Part shown: one piece after another, positions 25,041-34,166 of the stretch
Position numbering within the stretch: the stretch's first letter is position 1
How the letters are laid out: each line of letters starts with the position of its first letter
From: Putridiphycobacter roseus
GTDB lineage: Bacteria; Bacteroidota; Bacteroidia; Flavobacteriales_D; Crocinitomicaceae
Length of the DNA: 64,000 nt
NCBI RefSeq assembly: GCF_003234935.1
Contig: NZ_QKSB01000014.1
Span: 1 to 64,000 of the forward strand
Reading direction: 5' to 3'
Program-made: the position numbers and the translations under genes
The notes under the pieces: model-generated
The model's database searches: none
The model's input: only the letters and a program-made list of their open reading frames with translations
What the model was told of the DNA's origin: nothing

Positions 25041-27692
25041 TTACCAAACTCTAAAATCGACGGATTGGTTCTCTATTCTTGCCGTAGGTTGTTGTTTTCC
25101 TCCTGACAGCTCAGTTACTTGTTCTGAAACGTACTTTTGTAATTCAGAAAGCCAAATTTCGCCATCTTTATTTAAATCTGCTTGATTACTTTCAATTCCG
25201 TTCAATAGGCAAAAAGTATAAAGACCATTTTTCCATTCTGCACCTTCCATGGCAAATTCCATTCCACCAGCAGATGATATTACTGTAGCACCTGTTCCTT
25301 TTCTTAAATCAGAAAATAAGGAGGTGGTGAATTCAGAAGTGTTTTGCATTCCCAGTTTTTGTTGAACTGCGTTACCGACAGCTCTAAAACGGATTTCACC
25401 GTGTTCAGCATCTACATTTGAAGCCAACTCAATTTCGTCCTTATCCACTTCTCCACTATGGCATGCGTCAATTAAAAGCGTCTTCTTTAATGGTTTTATA
25501 CCATCTAATAAATCTTCTAAGTCTTCGTAAGCTAATCCTTTTTCTTTTGGGTTCACAAAATCCATATTGTAGGTGGCAAGGAAGTAATCATAATTCAAGT
25601 CTAAAACACCGTGTCCCGCAATAAATATCATGACTTGGTCATTGATGTCAGCTTTCTCAAAAAATGATTTTAAAGCCAATACATTTGCTTTAGTTACTTG
25701 TTCATTTATTAATGACTTTGTAAAAACGGAATCATAAGCTTTACTTTTTAAGAACAATGTTGCTATGTCTTTTGCATCTTTAGCAGCATAAGTCAGATTA
25801 TAATTAGCTTGCTCAAATACACTTGCACCAATTGTAATGATATAAAGGTCAGGTGTTTTTTTACCTGCTGTACATTCCATATTAATTGTTTCCTTATAGC
25901 TCTCTGCACCAGCTTTGTTTAAAACAGATACTTGTACTTTGTTCTGCCCTTTAGTTAAGTTAACGGACAGTGTGGTAGTATAGGTTTGGGTATTTTTATC
26001 TCTAAGTGAAATGCCATCTGCACCATAAATAGCTACATCATTCACCCAAACGTTTATGCGATCTAATTTATACTTTGAGTCTTCTAATTTCAATTTTAAA
26101 TCAACACTGCCTTGATCTTGCAAGGTTGGCAACGCTTCAAGATTCTCAATCTGGATTTCTGGCAGGTGAAAATCATCTTGCAGCATATCTTCGGTAAAGC
26201 CCATTTTCTTTAGGCGTTTTAAGTAAGCTGAATGGTAAGCGTCAATTAATACCTGATCGGCATAACCTAATCTGTCTAAGATAATGTCAGGGCGGTTGTA
26301 TTTAAGGTCGAATTGTTTATAGGGGTATATTTTACCTTTATATTTGACATTTACTATGCCTTGTAAATCCGAATTGGTCATATAGTATAAGTCATCCGCA
26401 TAGAAAAATGGCCCACCGTCTACAACATACATCAAATTGATATTTCGCTCTGCTGGGTTTATTTTATTGCCATTCCAGAACTGAAGGTTCATTTCCTGCC
26501 TCAGGCTTGTGTTAAAGAGACTAGCAGATTTCACATCCATATAAATCACTTTATTATTGAAAGCAGAAAAAACGTACCAGTTATAGGCTAAAGAGTCTGC
26601 TAATTCATTTCTATTCCAAAAGGTAGCAGGATAAAATTCTCGATTGATTCGTCCTGGAATTGAGTCAACCTTCAAGGTGCCGTCTCTATTGTAGTACTTT
26701 CTAAAAATGTGCCATAATGATTGATGTGTATCCACAAAGTATGGAGAATTTGCTTTGGTGCTGTCTACAATAATAGCTCGAGCACTGTGCTGTAAGTTTC
26801 CATTATTCTCATTCATACTACCGTAGTTAAAGGCATGATAATGGCCATTACTCAAGTCAATTTCTACTTGGAATTCAGCATATTTAAATGGGTACTTTTT
26901 TAATGGTAGCACTAACTTATTTTCTATTAAATATGAGTTGTAGTCAAGCCCTCCAAAAGGATTTTTAGTACTAAAAATAGTGTCCTCCTTTAAAAAATCA
27001 TACCAGATGAATTGCTCGTTTTTATCCTTGCTTGTTTTTGCACTAAGTACCACCACACTATTTTCTAAATACACTGGTGAACGATTTTCATAGATAGAGG
27101 ATTTTTGCTTTGGTGATTGCCAAACTTCTTCGTCAGTGTCCTCTGCTTTTAGGTAGATTTTTTTGTTGAATTCTAGCACATATTTAGTTTTTAATTCAGA
27201 AATTTCAAATGCGGAACTAAAATCAAAATCATAATTTAACTTAAAGTATCCATCCATATCATCTGATTGCGACCAATCAATTTCAATGTCATTAATCAAG
27301 CTATCTGGTTCAATGTCATAAACAAAATATTGTCTATCCTCCAAAAAAACTTTGCATTCTTTTTCAGCAACCATCTGTTTGCCATCATTGCTTAATCCAA
27401 TAACTTCAATACTAAAGCACTGCCCTTCAATAGGCAGCGAGATAATGCCTGAAGCAATTAAAGTGTGATTTTTGACTTGAAATACTGCATAGGACAAATG
27501 GCCTGCATATATTTTATCGGTGAGCACAAAGTATTCAGAATTTGGCGAAGAAATAACCTGATCAGGTTGAATAATATCTGGACTTTGGAAAATAAGAGTC
27601 GTTTCACTTTTCTGCGAAACACCATTTAAAAGTGCAAATAGCAAGCAGAATAAAAATAATACTGTTTTAATAAAACTTACTGAACCTTTCAT
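25041..27692 (-). CDS. Caspase-like (peptidase C14) protein with EF-hand-like loop
   Basis: 883 residues from Met at 27692 (signal peptide with hydrophobic core TVLFLFCLLFALLNG). Residues ~30-560 are a beta-rich region that may form a propeller-like sensor. A caspase/metacaspase domain lies at ~635-880: LYIITIGASVFE, catalytic His in FIAGHGVLD (~705) and Cys in LIDACHSGE (~744). Near the end, DLNKDGEIWLSE (~842-853) fits an EF-hand calcium loop, and metacaspases are often calcium-dependent. Likely periplasmic or surface. In an accessory cassette next to a serine hydrolase; a regulated-death or defence role is possible but not shown. Confidence 0.8.
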   Translation of the reverse strand: MKGSVSFIKTVLFLFCLLFALLNGVSQKSETTLIFQSPDIIQPDQVISSPNSEYFVLTDKIYAGHLSYAVFQVKNHTLIASGIISLPIEGQCFSIEVIGLSNDGKQMVAEKECKVFLEDRQYFVYDIEPDSLINDIEIDWSQSDDMDGYFKLNYDFDFSSAFEISELKTKYVLEFNKKIYLKAEDTDEEVWQSPKQKSSIYENRSPVYLENSVVVLSAKTSKDKNEQFIWYDFLKEDTIFSTKNPFGGLDYNSYLIENKLVLPLKKYPFKYAEFQVEIDLSNGHYHAFNYGSMNENNGNLQHSARAIIVDSTKANSPYFVDTHQSLWHIFRKYYNRDGTLKVDSIPGRINREFYPATFWNRNELADSLAYNWYVFSAFNNKVIYMDVKSASLFNTSLRQEMNLQFWNGNKINPAERNINLMYVVDGGPFFYADDLYYMTNSDLQGIVNVKYKGKIYPYKQFDLKYNRPDIILDRLGYADQVLIDAYHSAYLKRLKKMGFTEDMLQDDFHLPEIQIENLEALPTLQDQGSVDLKLKLEDSKYKLDRINVWVNDVAIYGADGISLRDKNTQTYTTTLSVNLTKGQNKVQVSVLNKAGAESYKETINMECTAGKKTPDLYIITIGASVFEQANYNLTYAAKDAKDIATLFLKSKAYDSVFTKSLINEQVTKANVLALKSFFEKADINDQVMIFIAGHGVLDLNYDYFLATYNMDFVNPKEKGLAYEDLEDLLDGIKPLKKTLLIDACHSGEVDKDEIELASNVDAEHGEIRFRAVGNAVQQKLGMQNTSEFTTSLFSDLRKGTGATVISSAGGMEFAMEGAEWKNGLYTFCLLNGIESNQADLNKDGEIWLSELQKYVSEQVTELSGGKQQPTARIENQSVDFRVW

Positions 27693-27704
27693 TTTTACAA
27701 CCAT

Positions 27705-28218
27705 AATTTATTACTTCATTTTCAATTTTACCAGTAGGTGACTGTTGACCATTTGATCGTTCAGTGCCTCTTTAATTTACCTATCGATTAGTTGAAGCTA
27801 ACCATATCTCTTTTTGTCCATTTTGATTGCAGCTTTACGCGAAATTGATTTAATCAAACAATAAGCGAACAATCCGTAACACCAATTCCCCTCCCAATTA
27901 AAATGCTTAGCCTCTATTGAAAATTCAACTTGACTGAAGCATATCCTCTAGTAAAAAAATAGCGACAAGCTAGACAGAAGGTGATCATAAGTACGTTAAA
28001 ACTATAAAAGTAATAGAAGTAAACAAATAATCATATTCAAAATAACTTTTATGGCCATCTGGGCTAATTTAGTCTTACATAAAAACTTTGCTAGGAGCAG
28101 GGCGACTATGAAATGATACTTTTTCCAAAGCTTTAAACAATTATTTTTATAAAATTATAATCGACCAGATGGTTTGTATAAGAAGGTTAAGAGATATAAA
28201 ATATAGTTACTTGTAAGG
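27705..28218. other. Non-coding region upstream of caspase-like gene
   Basis: About 510 bases with no supported gene or hairpin. It presumably holds the promoter of the caspase-like gene; no convincing -33/-7 pair was identified by eye. Confidence 0.5.
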
Positions 28219-28301
28219 TTAACATTTAGTCGAATTTACAATGTTTACGGATACTTTTCTTTAGATTGTCAAATTGTAAATTCGACGGTGATTGCTGTTA
28301 T
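28219..28301 (-). other. attC-like site with perfect 14-base stem (family B type)
   Basis: GTCGAATTTACAAT (28229-28242) and ATTGTAAATTCGAC (28273-28286) are perfect complements with a 30-base loop. Outside lie AAC on the left (28221-28223) and GTTA on the right (28297-28300). The right flank CGACGGTGATTGCTGTTA resembles the ACGGTGTTAGC of site B1. Could instead be a terminator or a binding site. Confidence 0.5.
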
Positions 28302-28312
28302 CTTTCTACTTT

Positions 28313-28353
28313 TAACAATTTATAAAGTCCTTATTTGTTATATATATTGTTAG
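28313..28353 (-). other. Small attC-like dyad
   Basis: AACAATTTATAAAG with TATATATTGTTAGG form an imperfect stem whose outer ends are AACAAT/ATTGTT and whose right core is GTTAGG. The stop codon of the 28331 gene is in the loop. Weaker than the family A and B sites and next to the larger dyad. Confidence 0.4.
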
Positions 28354-29050
28354 GTGCTTTTTTTAATTCTAATAGTCTTTTAAATTCACTTTGAACTCTT
28401 TGTTGTTCTTTCTTAAGATAGTCATCTGCAAAAGGTGCACCGCAGTCTAGATTACTTAATTGATGAATTAATTCGTTTTTATGAAAATAACTTCTTTCCT
28501 CAATAATTTCAGATGCTTCAATATCAAAAATCTGGTTATCACTAATTTCTTTCATGCTAGTAGAATCCCAATAAATAGGTCTATTATAATTATAAGATTT
28601 TTCAAAGACAAATGAAAGTTCGCCCTTAATTAAATAATATTCAGCTAAATATTTAGATATTTCTCCAAAATGACGAACAATTATTTTTTCTAAAGTTTCT
28701 TCATTGTAATAAAATTCTACTTGTCCACCTTCTGTTGTTTCCCAAAGAACTGCATGTTGGATTGCAGTCCACTTTATGATAGAATTAATTCTCTTAAAAT
28801 TCTTTCGAATGGGTTTAAGTTCTTCTGTTAGATATTCGTTTACAGGCTCGTCTTCAATCTTTAAAGATTCAGTCAAAATAATAGTGTCACTAGCACTCAA
28901 ATCTGTTATTTTATTTTCATATTTTTCTCTTAAATGCTTATCGGGTTCAGGAACTAGTGCTATTCTAGAACTCTCAACAGTGTTTTGTTGTTCGGAATTA
29001 CTACATCCTAACAAGGTAATTATTATTAATAGATTTAATGCTGGTCTCAT
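28331..29050 (-). CDS. Hypothetical lipoprotein
   Basis: 239 residues. Lipoprotein signal MRPALNLLIIITLLGC (Cys ~16). The body is charged and mainly helical at first, then mixed; WTAIQHAVLWETTEGGQVEFYY and the later FEKSYNYNRPIYW are the only distinctive stretches. No recognised family. It lies 37 bases after another lipoprotein gene (SPFH-like), so the two are likely co-transcribed and the proteins may meet at the same membrane. Function unknown. Confidence 0.55.
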   Translation of the reverse strand: MRPALNLLIIITLLGCSNSEQQNTVESSRIALVPEPDKHLREKYENKITDLSASDTIILTESLKIEDEPVNEYLTEELKPIRKNFKRINSIIKWTAIQHAVLWETTEGGQVEFYYNEETLEKIIVRHFGEISKYLAEYYLIKGELSFVFEKSYNYNRPIYWDSTSMKEISDNQIFDIEASEIIEERSYFHKNELIHQLSNLDCGAPFADDYLKKEQQRVQSEFKRLLELKKAPNNIYNK

Positions 29051-29087
29051 TTTCTCAATTGCATCTAGCGATTATTGTCTGATACTG

Positions 29088-29600
29088 TTATTCCTTTATT
29101 TCTAATAAATTAACTGATTGAAGATCAATATATTTTTTGTTAAGAATGGGTTTTAAATTTTGTAACAATACGACCTCGATTTCATTGATGGATATTTTTT
29201 TTATTAATTCCAAAAACATATTTTTGATTTCGGGCTCTAGAACATATTTTTGGTAATCTGCACCTATGTAATACTCTAATAAATTAACTTTTTCAGGAAT
29301 TGGTTTATAAGTGTATTCAATTTTGAATTTTTGTTCATTTTCAACTAAATCAACACTTCCACTTTTTGATGAAATATTATAGATTTTAAAATAATTCCAT
29401 TTCGTTGTTGAATGTTTTCCTGGTAAGTAAACTTTTGAAGTATCAATTCCACCATCAAAACGTTTAAAAAGAACTCCCCTTTCATTTTCTTTAATTTTAA
29501 TTGTATTACAAGAAATTAAGAGTAATAAAGTAATAAAATGAAATAAAATTCTATTTGTTTTTCTGTGTTTGCTTTTTCTCTCTTTTTTTGCTAAGAACAT
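29088..29600 (-). CDS. Lipoprotein with SPFH/Band 7-like domain
   Basis: 170 residues from Met at 29600; the upstream Met at 29642 would lie inside the preceding T9SS gene. The N-terminus is strongly basic (AKKERKSKHRKTNR), then hydrophobic, ending in the lipobox LLISC. The mature protein begins NTIKIKENERGVLFKRFDGG and KVYLPGKHSTTKWNYFKIYN, the typical opening of prohibitin-like Band 7 domains, but stops after ~130 residues without the usual coiled coil. A small surface-anchored SPFH protein is unusual. Overlap with the T9SS gene upstream suggests co-transcription. Confidence 0.6.
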   Translation of the reverse strand: MFLAKKERKSKHRKTNRILFHFITLLLLISCNTIKIKENERGVLFKRFDGGIDTSKVYLPGKHSTTKWNYFKIYNISSKSGSVDLVENEQKFKIEYTYKPIPEKVNLLEYYIGADYQKYVLEPEIKNMFLELIKKISINEIEVVLLQNLKPILNKKYIDLQSVNLLEIKE

Positions 29601-29613
29601 GTTGTTTGTTTTT

Positions 29614-30495
29614 TTATTGCTGTACAAGCAGTGATTTTTCAAGCGTCAAGTCGTTGACCATTTTTATTTTAACTACATAAAAACCATGTGCTAAAGAGCT
29701 GATATCCGCTTTATTGCTGTAACTCTTCAAACATTCTTTTCCATCAATAGCTATAATTGTAATTTCCTGAATTTCGATAGCAGACGAAATCGTAATTTCA
29801 TTGGATGCAGGGTTAGGGAACAAAATGATTTTTGACTTTTCATATGCTGTTAGTCCCAGTGTTATATCAAGGTCACAAAATGTTGTATCACTTGCGTCGG
29901 AGTGCCATAACGAACTTGCATTTTGACCATAACAATGAATCCCGTATCCTGTTCCGAAAGCGATAGCAATCGGCGCTATAAATTCGCCTTCTACCATGTT
30001 TTCATGCAGTTGAAATCCAATTCCTTCTGTGATCAGCACACCAGCGTTCAAGGTGTCAAAATAGAATTGCTTACGGTATTCAGACCCTATGATAATGGAA
30101 TCGATTTTTTGAACTACAAGTGTGTCTAAATCTCCAAAAACAGCATTGTGCGCATGTTTTAAACTATCTCCAACCACTAAATCATAATTAGATAATAGTA
30201 AATCAGCATGCATGTTAGCATCATAATACCTAATCGACTGCCCGTCTTGTCTTACTAATAACTTAAATTGATTAAAATAAGTCGACCATGGCGTTATTCC
30301 TTTAGTCCAAAGTTGATGATAGGTAAATCCGCCGACAACAGAGTCGTTGCCACTCAAGTAATAATTATAAGTAGTGTATCCTCCGCTAGGCGCTTCTGTG
30401 CAATGCCAACTGGGACTATGCGCAAAATAATTTGGAATCTGTGCTATCGAATGAACTGTCAAATGCAAAAATGCGATAAAAGTAATGAGTCTCAT
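29614..30495 (-). CDS. T9SS-sorted secreted protein
   Basis: 293 residues. Signal peptide (MRLITFIAFLHLTVHSIA then Q). Residues ~20-205 form a beta-rich domain with an opening YTTYNYYLSGNDSVVGG and many aromatic residues; no enzyme motif recognised. The last ~80 residues are a T9SS type A sorting domain: ILFPNPASNEITISS, then ITIIAIDGKE, then LAHGFYVVKI. It is exported to the surface or medium. First gene of the cassette after attC-like A5, followed by two lipoprotein genes. This makes the cassette unusually rich in envelope proteins. Confidence 0.75.
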   Translation of the reverse strand: MRLITFIAFLHLTVHSIAQIPNYFAHSPSWHCTEAPSGGYTTYNYYLSGNDSVVGGFTYHQLWTKGITPWSTYFNQFKLLVRQDGQSIRYYDANMHADLLLSNYDLVVGDSLKHAHNAVFGDLDTLVVQKIDSIIIGSEYRKQFYFDTLNAGVLITEGIGFQLHENMVEGEFIAPIAIAFGTGYGIHCYGQNASSLWHSDASDTTFCDLDITLGLTAYEKSKIILFPNPASNEITISSAIEIQEITIIAIDGKECLKSYSNKADISSLAHGFYVVKIKMVNDLTLEKSLLVQQ

Positions 30496-30561
30496 TTATT
30501 TTCTGTTTTTTAAATTAAACTAGCAATTTAGCAGTAGTGTTTTTTCTGTTTTAATTAAAGA

Positions 30562-30630
30562 GAGCGCTTGAGCATGTTTTCGTTGCTATAAGGTACGAAA
30601 CAGCTATGAAATTTGCATGTTGTTATCTGC
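30562..30630 (-). other. attC-like site, family A (A5)
   Basis: Plus strand GCGCTTGAGCATGTTTTCG, then TTGCTATAAGGTACGAAACAG, GCTATGAAATTTGCATG and TTGTTATCTGC. Inner and outer arms as in A3. The R'' GTTATCTGC agrees with GTTAGTAGC at the start of its cassette (6 of 9). The R' end has drifted (CGCTC instead of CGTTA). The stop codon of the reverse transcriptase gene abuts the site. Confidence 0.65.
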
Positions 30631-32642
30631 TATTTTATCTTCTTAAATATAATTTTTATTAATGGGATAATTCTTTTTTTGTATTTGAAGTACTCCTTTT
30701 CAGATACGCCCCAAAAACCTAATTCATTGTGGTTTGTGTGTGAAATTGAATTTTGATTTCTCCTTTTAAAAAAGTCACTTACAAATAGCACATCATTTGT
30801 CTTAAATCCTTTTTGAGCAAGTTTGTCACGAATTTCTAATGCATTTTTATCTTTCCTATTAAAGTATGCAGCTTCAACAATGTTTTGGAATTCATTTAGA
30901 AGGTGATTAAATGCAACATTGAAAAAACCAAGTTTTTCATTTAAATGTCTTTGCTTAATTTGTTGTAAAAGTGATGAGTTTTCAAGTTTATTTAAAAACC
31001 TAACACCATACATTGGCTTGAAGTCGATAAGTATAATATTAGGATTAAGCATCTTATTTAACAATGTACAGTAGGTATTATTAGGTTTTTCAGCTGTAAA
31101 ATATGATAAGATACTGCGGTACTCACCTTTATAAAATTGAATATCTGCTTTTGATATAATTTTTTCTTTACTATCCTTGAAAGAAACAAATTCCAATTGC
31201 AAAATAAATCTTTCGATTAACATTAACTTCTGATTTATGTTGACACTACTGCTACATTCCTTAAGTAGTAATGAATGAAAATATGTTCTAGAGTCTGGCT
31301 GAATTGTGATTAGGTGCAGAAGAACTTTTAATTTTACAAGTAAGTAGTCAAATGATTCATAAGTAAGTAAAATCTCTTCCTCACGAATAATACTTAGTGC
31401 CATAGCACTTTTAGAATATGATAGTACAGTTGGATTAATTAAAATGTTGTTCAAGTAATTGGAATCTTTTTTACTGATTTCGATTTTATGATAGTCATTT
31501 AATTGCTTTTTTATAACTGAAACAATATCAATACATTCTTTAAAAATAGTGGGAGCATTTTTTCCCTCCGTCTCCCTTTCCTGAACAATATCTCTTATTT
31601 CAATTCCCACTAATTCTTGCTCGTTTGGGCTGGTTGTATGCGAAACTGTTAGAAATTCAAAATAGCTTTGTACGGAGTCAATTTTTGTTCTTTTGGATTT
31701 AATAGTACTAACTGTAAGACCTAACTCATTTGATAAAAAATCAGAAATATCATTTTCGATTGTGTAAATCTCATTTCTAACCACACTTGCTAATTCAGAA
31801 TCAGGAACTTCATATATTAAATAGAAATCATCTACATATCTTATATATGATATATTTGATTTTGATAGATACGTGTCAACTACATATTGGTCAAACGGAG
31901 AAAAAAAGACAGAGCTTAGATAACTAGCTACAATGTTCTGCGAAGCAACAGGGATGCCTTTTTCGCCGTTCATGAAATACTTTAGTAAAAAGTCAATGGA
32001 TGCTACGGTGTTTTCATCATATTTCATTGACTTTTTTGCAATATTTGTTGCATTATTATCAATGATTGAAAGTAATTTCTTGTGGTCGATAGAATAAAAA
32101 AAAGCCTGGATATCAACAGTCAAAACATATTTCACCTTTCCTTCTGAGGGCTTTGTAAGTTTTTCTTTTGCTGTTAAGAATTTTTGATAATCATCATAGT
32201 AGAAAATGGTGGAGCTTTCAGCTTTTTCATAATTTAGTCTACCTCCATAGAATGTTTTCCCGTTAGAATTATTCAAGATTGAGTCAAAATCAGTTTGATA
32301 TTGAGTTAGTAATTCTTGTATATACAATCCAACTGCATTAAAAAGAATTAGAGATTCAAAAGACAGAAAATGATACTTTCTGTTTTTATATGCTGATTGA
32401 ACTCCCAAAAAATCAAGGACATAAAATTGGTTCTTGAAATAATATAAAGTGTCATTTTTGATAAAATTATTATAGAATGTTTTAGAATTAAAACTATCTA
32501 TTTTTCTTTCTTCTCTGTAAATTTTAAAGTCTAGAGTATTATACAAAGGACTAGTTTGTTCAATCTGTTTTTTTAATAATTTAAATGCGGAATCAATGTG
32601 ACGTTCATTTAAAAAATATCCAATAGTGTATTCTTTCTTCAT
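30630..32642 (-). CDS. AbiA-like reverse transcriptase with C-terminal HEPN-like motif
   Basis: 670 residues. Reverse transcriptase motifs are clear: TVDIQAFFYSIDH (Asp ~177), KGIPVASQNIVASYL (~228-242), and YIRYVDDFYLIY with the catalytic YVDD at ~269-272. The N-terminal ~150 residues precede the fingers. The C-terminal ~320 residues are helical, and the end RRNQNSISHTNH (about 628-639) has an Rx6H motif like HEPN ribonucleases. This layout matches abortive-infection RTs of the AbiA/AbiK/DRT groups, best AbiA. There is no maturase domain, so it is not a group II intron protein. Alone in a cassette between A6 and A5; likely phage defence, inferred from family. Confidence 0.8.
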   Translation of the reverse strand: MKKEYTIGYFLNERHIDSAFKLLKKQIEQTSPLYNTLDFKIYREERKIDSFNSKTFYNNFIKNDTLYYFKNQFYVLDFLGVQSAYKNRKYHFLSFESLILFNAVGLYIQELLTQYQTDFDSILNNSNGKTFYGGRLNYEKAESSTIFYYDDYQKFLTAKEKLTKPSEGKVKYVLTVDIQAFFYSIDHKKLLSIIDNNATNIAKKSMKYDENTVASIDFLLKYFMNGEKGIPVASQNIVASYLSSVFFSPFDQYVVDTYLSKSNISYIRYVDDFYLIYEVPDSELASVVRNEIYTIENDISDFLSNELGLTVSTIKSKRTKIDSVQSYFEFLTVSHTTSPNEQELVGIEIRDIVQERETEGKNAPTIFKECIDIVSVIKKQLNDYHKIEISKKDSNYLNNILINPTVLSYSKSAMALSIIREEEILLTYESFDYLLVKLKVLLHLITIQPDSRTYFHSLLLKECSSSVNINQKLMLIERFILQLEFVSFKDSKEKIISKADIQFYKGEYRSILSYFTAEKPNNTYCTLLNKMLNPNIILIDFKPMYGVRFLNKLENSSLLQQIKQRHLNEKLGFFNVAFNHLLNEFQNIVEAAYFNRKDKNALEIRDKLAQKGFKTNDVLFVSDFFKRRNQNSISHTNHNELGFWGVSEKEYFKYKKRIIPLIKIIFKKIK

Positions 32643-32794
32643 TCACATTTTGTTTTATTCTGACTAACGTTATTGTATCGTTCTGAAAAACAACCGTTAG
32701 TATTTCTGTTTTTCAATCGTGTTTTTTTCTTTTTTTTAGCTAATTAAAAGTTAGCTTAAAGTAATTATTTGTTTTTTCCACAAAGGGAGGAATT

Positions 32795-32867
32795 GCTACT
32801 AACGTTTAGTATATTTTCGTTGCTGTAAGGTACGAAACGGCTATGAAATTTAGGTTTTGTTAAGGGT
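32795..32867 (-). other. attC-like site, family A (A6)
   Basis: Plus strand AACGTTTAGTATATTTTCG, then TTGCTGTAAGGTACGAAACGG, then CTATGAAATTTAGG and TTTTGTTAAGGGT. The R'' GTTAAGGGT (32859-32867) is the exact complement of ACCCTTAAC at 35307-35315, the start of the three-gene cassette it ends. The stop codon of the TPR gene is inside the site (32850-32852). Confidence 0.75.
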
Positions 32868-34166
32868 TGTTTTTATTTTATCAATTAGGGCAGAAATTTT
32901 TAATCGAAAGTGGTCTTTTTTCTCAAACTGCAACGATTGAGTTAATAGCTTTAATGCTTCAGGATAGTTATTATTCTTCATTTGCATGATCCCATAATTC
33001 ATGTACACTTGAGCTAAGTGTCTTTTAATACCTACCTCATGTCCCAATTTGATACTATTTTCATAGAACTTGGAAGCATCAATAAACCTATCAGGAATTT
33101 TTGCTAGAAGATTTGCCAAGCTATGATATACTTGTGCGAGGCCATAATTGTCAGGTTCACTTTTGAGTATCGGAATACTCTTCTTATAATTTTTTTCTGC
33201 CTTATCAAAATGTGCTGAGAATTGGCTAAACAGATTTCCTAAACTATGATGAACCTGGGCAACTCCATTTTGGTTATCATTTAGTAAGTCAAGTTTCAAG
33301 CTTTCATTGTATGCCCATTCAGCTTCAGGAAGCATTTTTCGACTACTATACAGATTACCCAAACTGTGATAAGTTTGGGCAAGACCAATTTGATCACCAA
33401 CTTCTATTCTTATTTTTATACTGGAATCAAACGCTTCTTTAATTTCCTCAAAACGATATTTTTTCTTACTCCAAATTAAACCTATTATATGCGAAGCAAT
33501 ACCTGCGTCTTTCAAACTTAAAATTGAATTATCATGGTTTTGCCACACAGGAGTTAAATATTTTAATGCTTCATCATACTTGCGCTTATTATAAGCATAC
33601 ATTCCTTTCATAAAAAGTGCGTTTAAAATGTATGAAGGAAGCTCTTTTGCATCAACATCTATTTTTAATCCGTCTTCAAGATATTTATAGATTAATTCAG
33701 AAGTCGTGTGTATTTTATAAGTTTCAGAAATATCATACAAAGAACGAAACAATTGAATCCCATCTTCCTGTTTATCAGGCAATGCAAGCGATAGCCGTGA
33801 TATTTGAATATAGAAGTCTTTCAATTCTCGTGTATTTAAAGATTGAATAAGGTTTGGCCTAAAATCTTCTAATTTTTTATATACAGATTCAATTATACTT
33901 TGCGAATTTCCATTTAATTTTTTTAAAAAGACATTTCGAATGTCATTTTCTATAATCCAAGAGTTTTCACTTCTTCTTTTCCAAATTGGATAGCATTGAA
34001 TTTTTGAAAAGAGATCATTATTTGAACTTGAAAGAATGTCTAATTCAAGCAATTCTTTTGCAATTGAATCATTCAAAAAGGAAGGCACAGATAATATTGA
34101 GACTGCCAGTATTTCATCTACATTAAGACTATCTTCGAGATTAGTTATAAAGCCAGTTGAATTCAT
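32850..34166 (-). CDS. TPR protein of a three-gene cassette
   Basis: 438 residues. The first ~170 are helical and charged. From ~170 to the end there are about six tetratricopeptide repeats with the classic pattern A(x)YHSLGNLY and AEWAYNESLKL, repeated with GLAQVYHSLANLL and HLAQVYMNYGIMQM. TPR arrays bind protein or peptide partners. The start overlaps the stop of the NTPase-like gene by 4 bases, so the two may be a split version of a STAND-type sensor (NTPase plus repeat sensor). The stop codon comes from the attC-like site A6. No signal peptide; cytosolic. Confidence 0.7.
   Translation of the reverse strand: MNSTGFITNLEDSLNVDEILAVSILSVPSFLNDSIAKELLELDILSSSNNDLFSKIQCYPIWKRRSENSWIIENDIRNVFLKKLNGNSQSIIESVYKKLEDFRPNLIQSLNTRELKDFYIQISRLSLALPDKQEDGIQLFRSLYDISETYKIHTTSELIYKYLEDGLKIDVDAKELPSYILNALFMKGMYAYNKRKYDEALKYLTPVWQNHDNSILSLKDAGIASHIIGLIWSKKKYRFEEIKEAFDSSIKIRIEVGDQIGLAQTYHSLGNLYSSRKMLPEAEWAYNESLKLDLLNDNQNGVAQVHHSLGNLFSQFSAHFDKAEKNYKKSIPILKSEPDNYGLAQVYHSLANLLAKIPDRFIDASKFYENSIKLGHEVGIKRHLAQVYMNYGIMQMKNNNYPEALKLLTQSLQFEKKDHFRLKISALIDKIKTTLNKT

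Noticed and set aside
30630..32642. Group II intron or retron
   Set aside because: No maturase domain, no intron RNA structure seen, and no msr/msd-like inverted repeats next to the RT.
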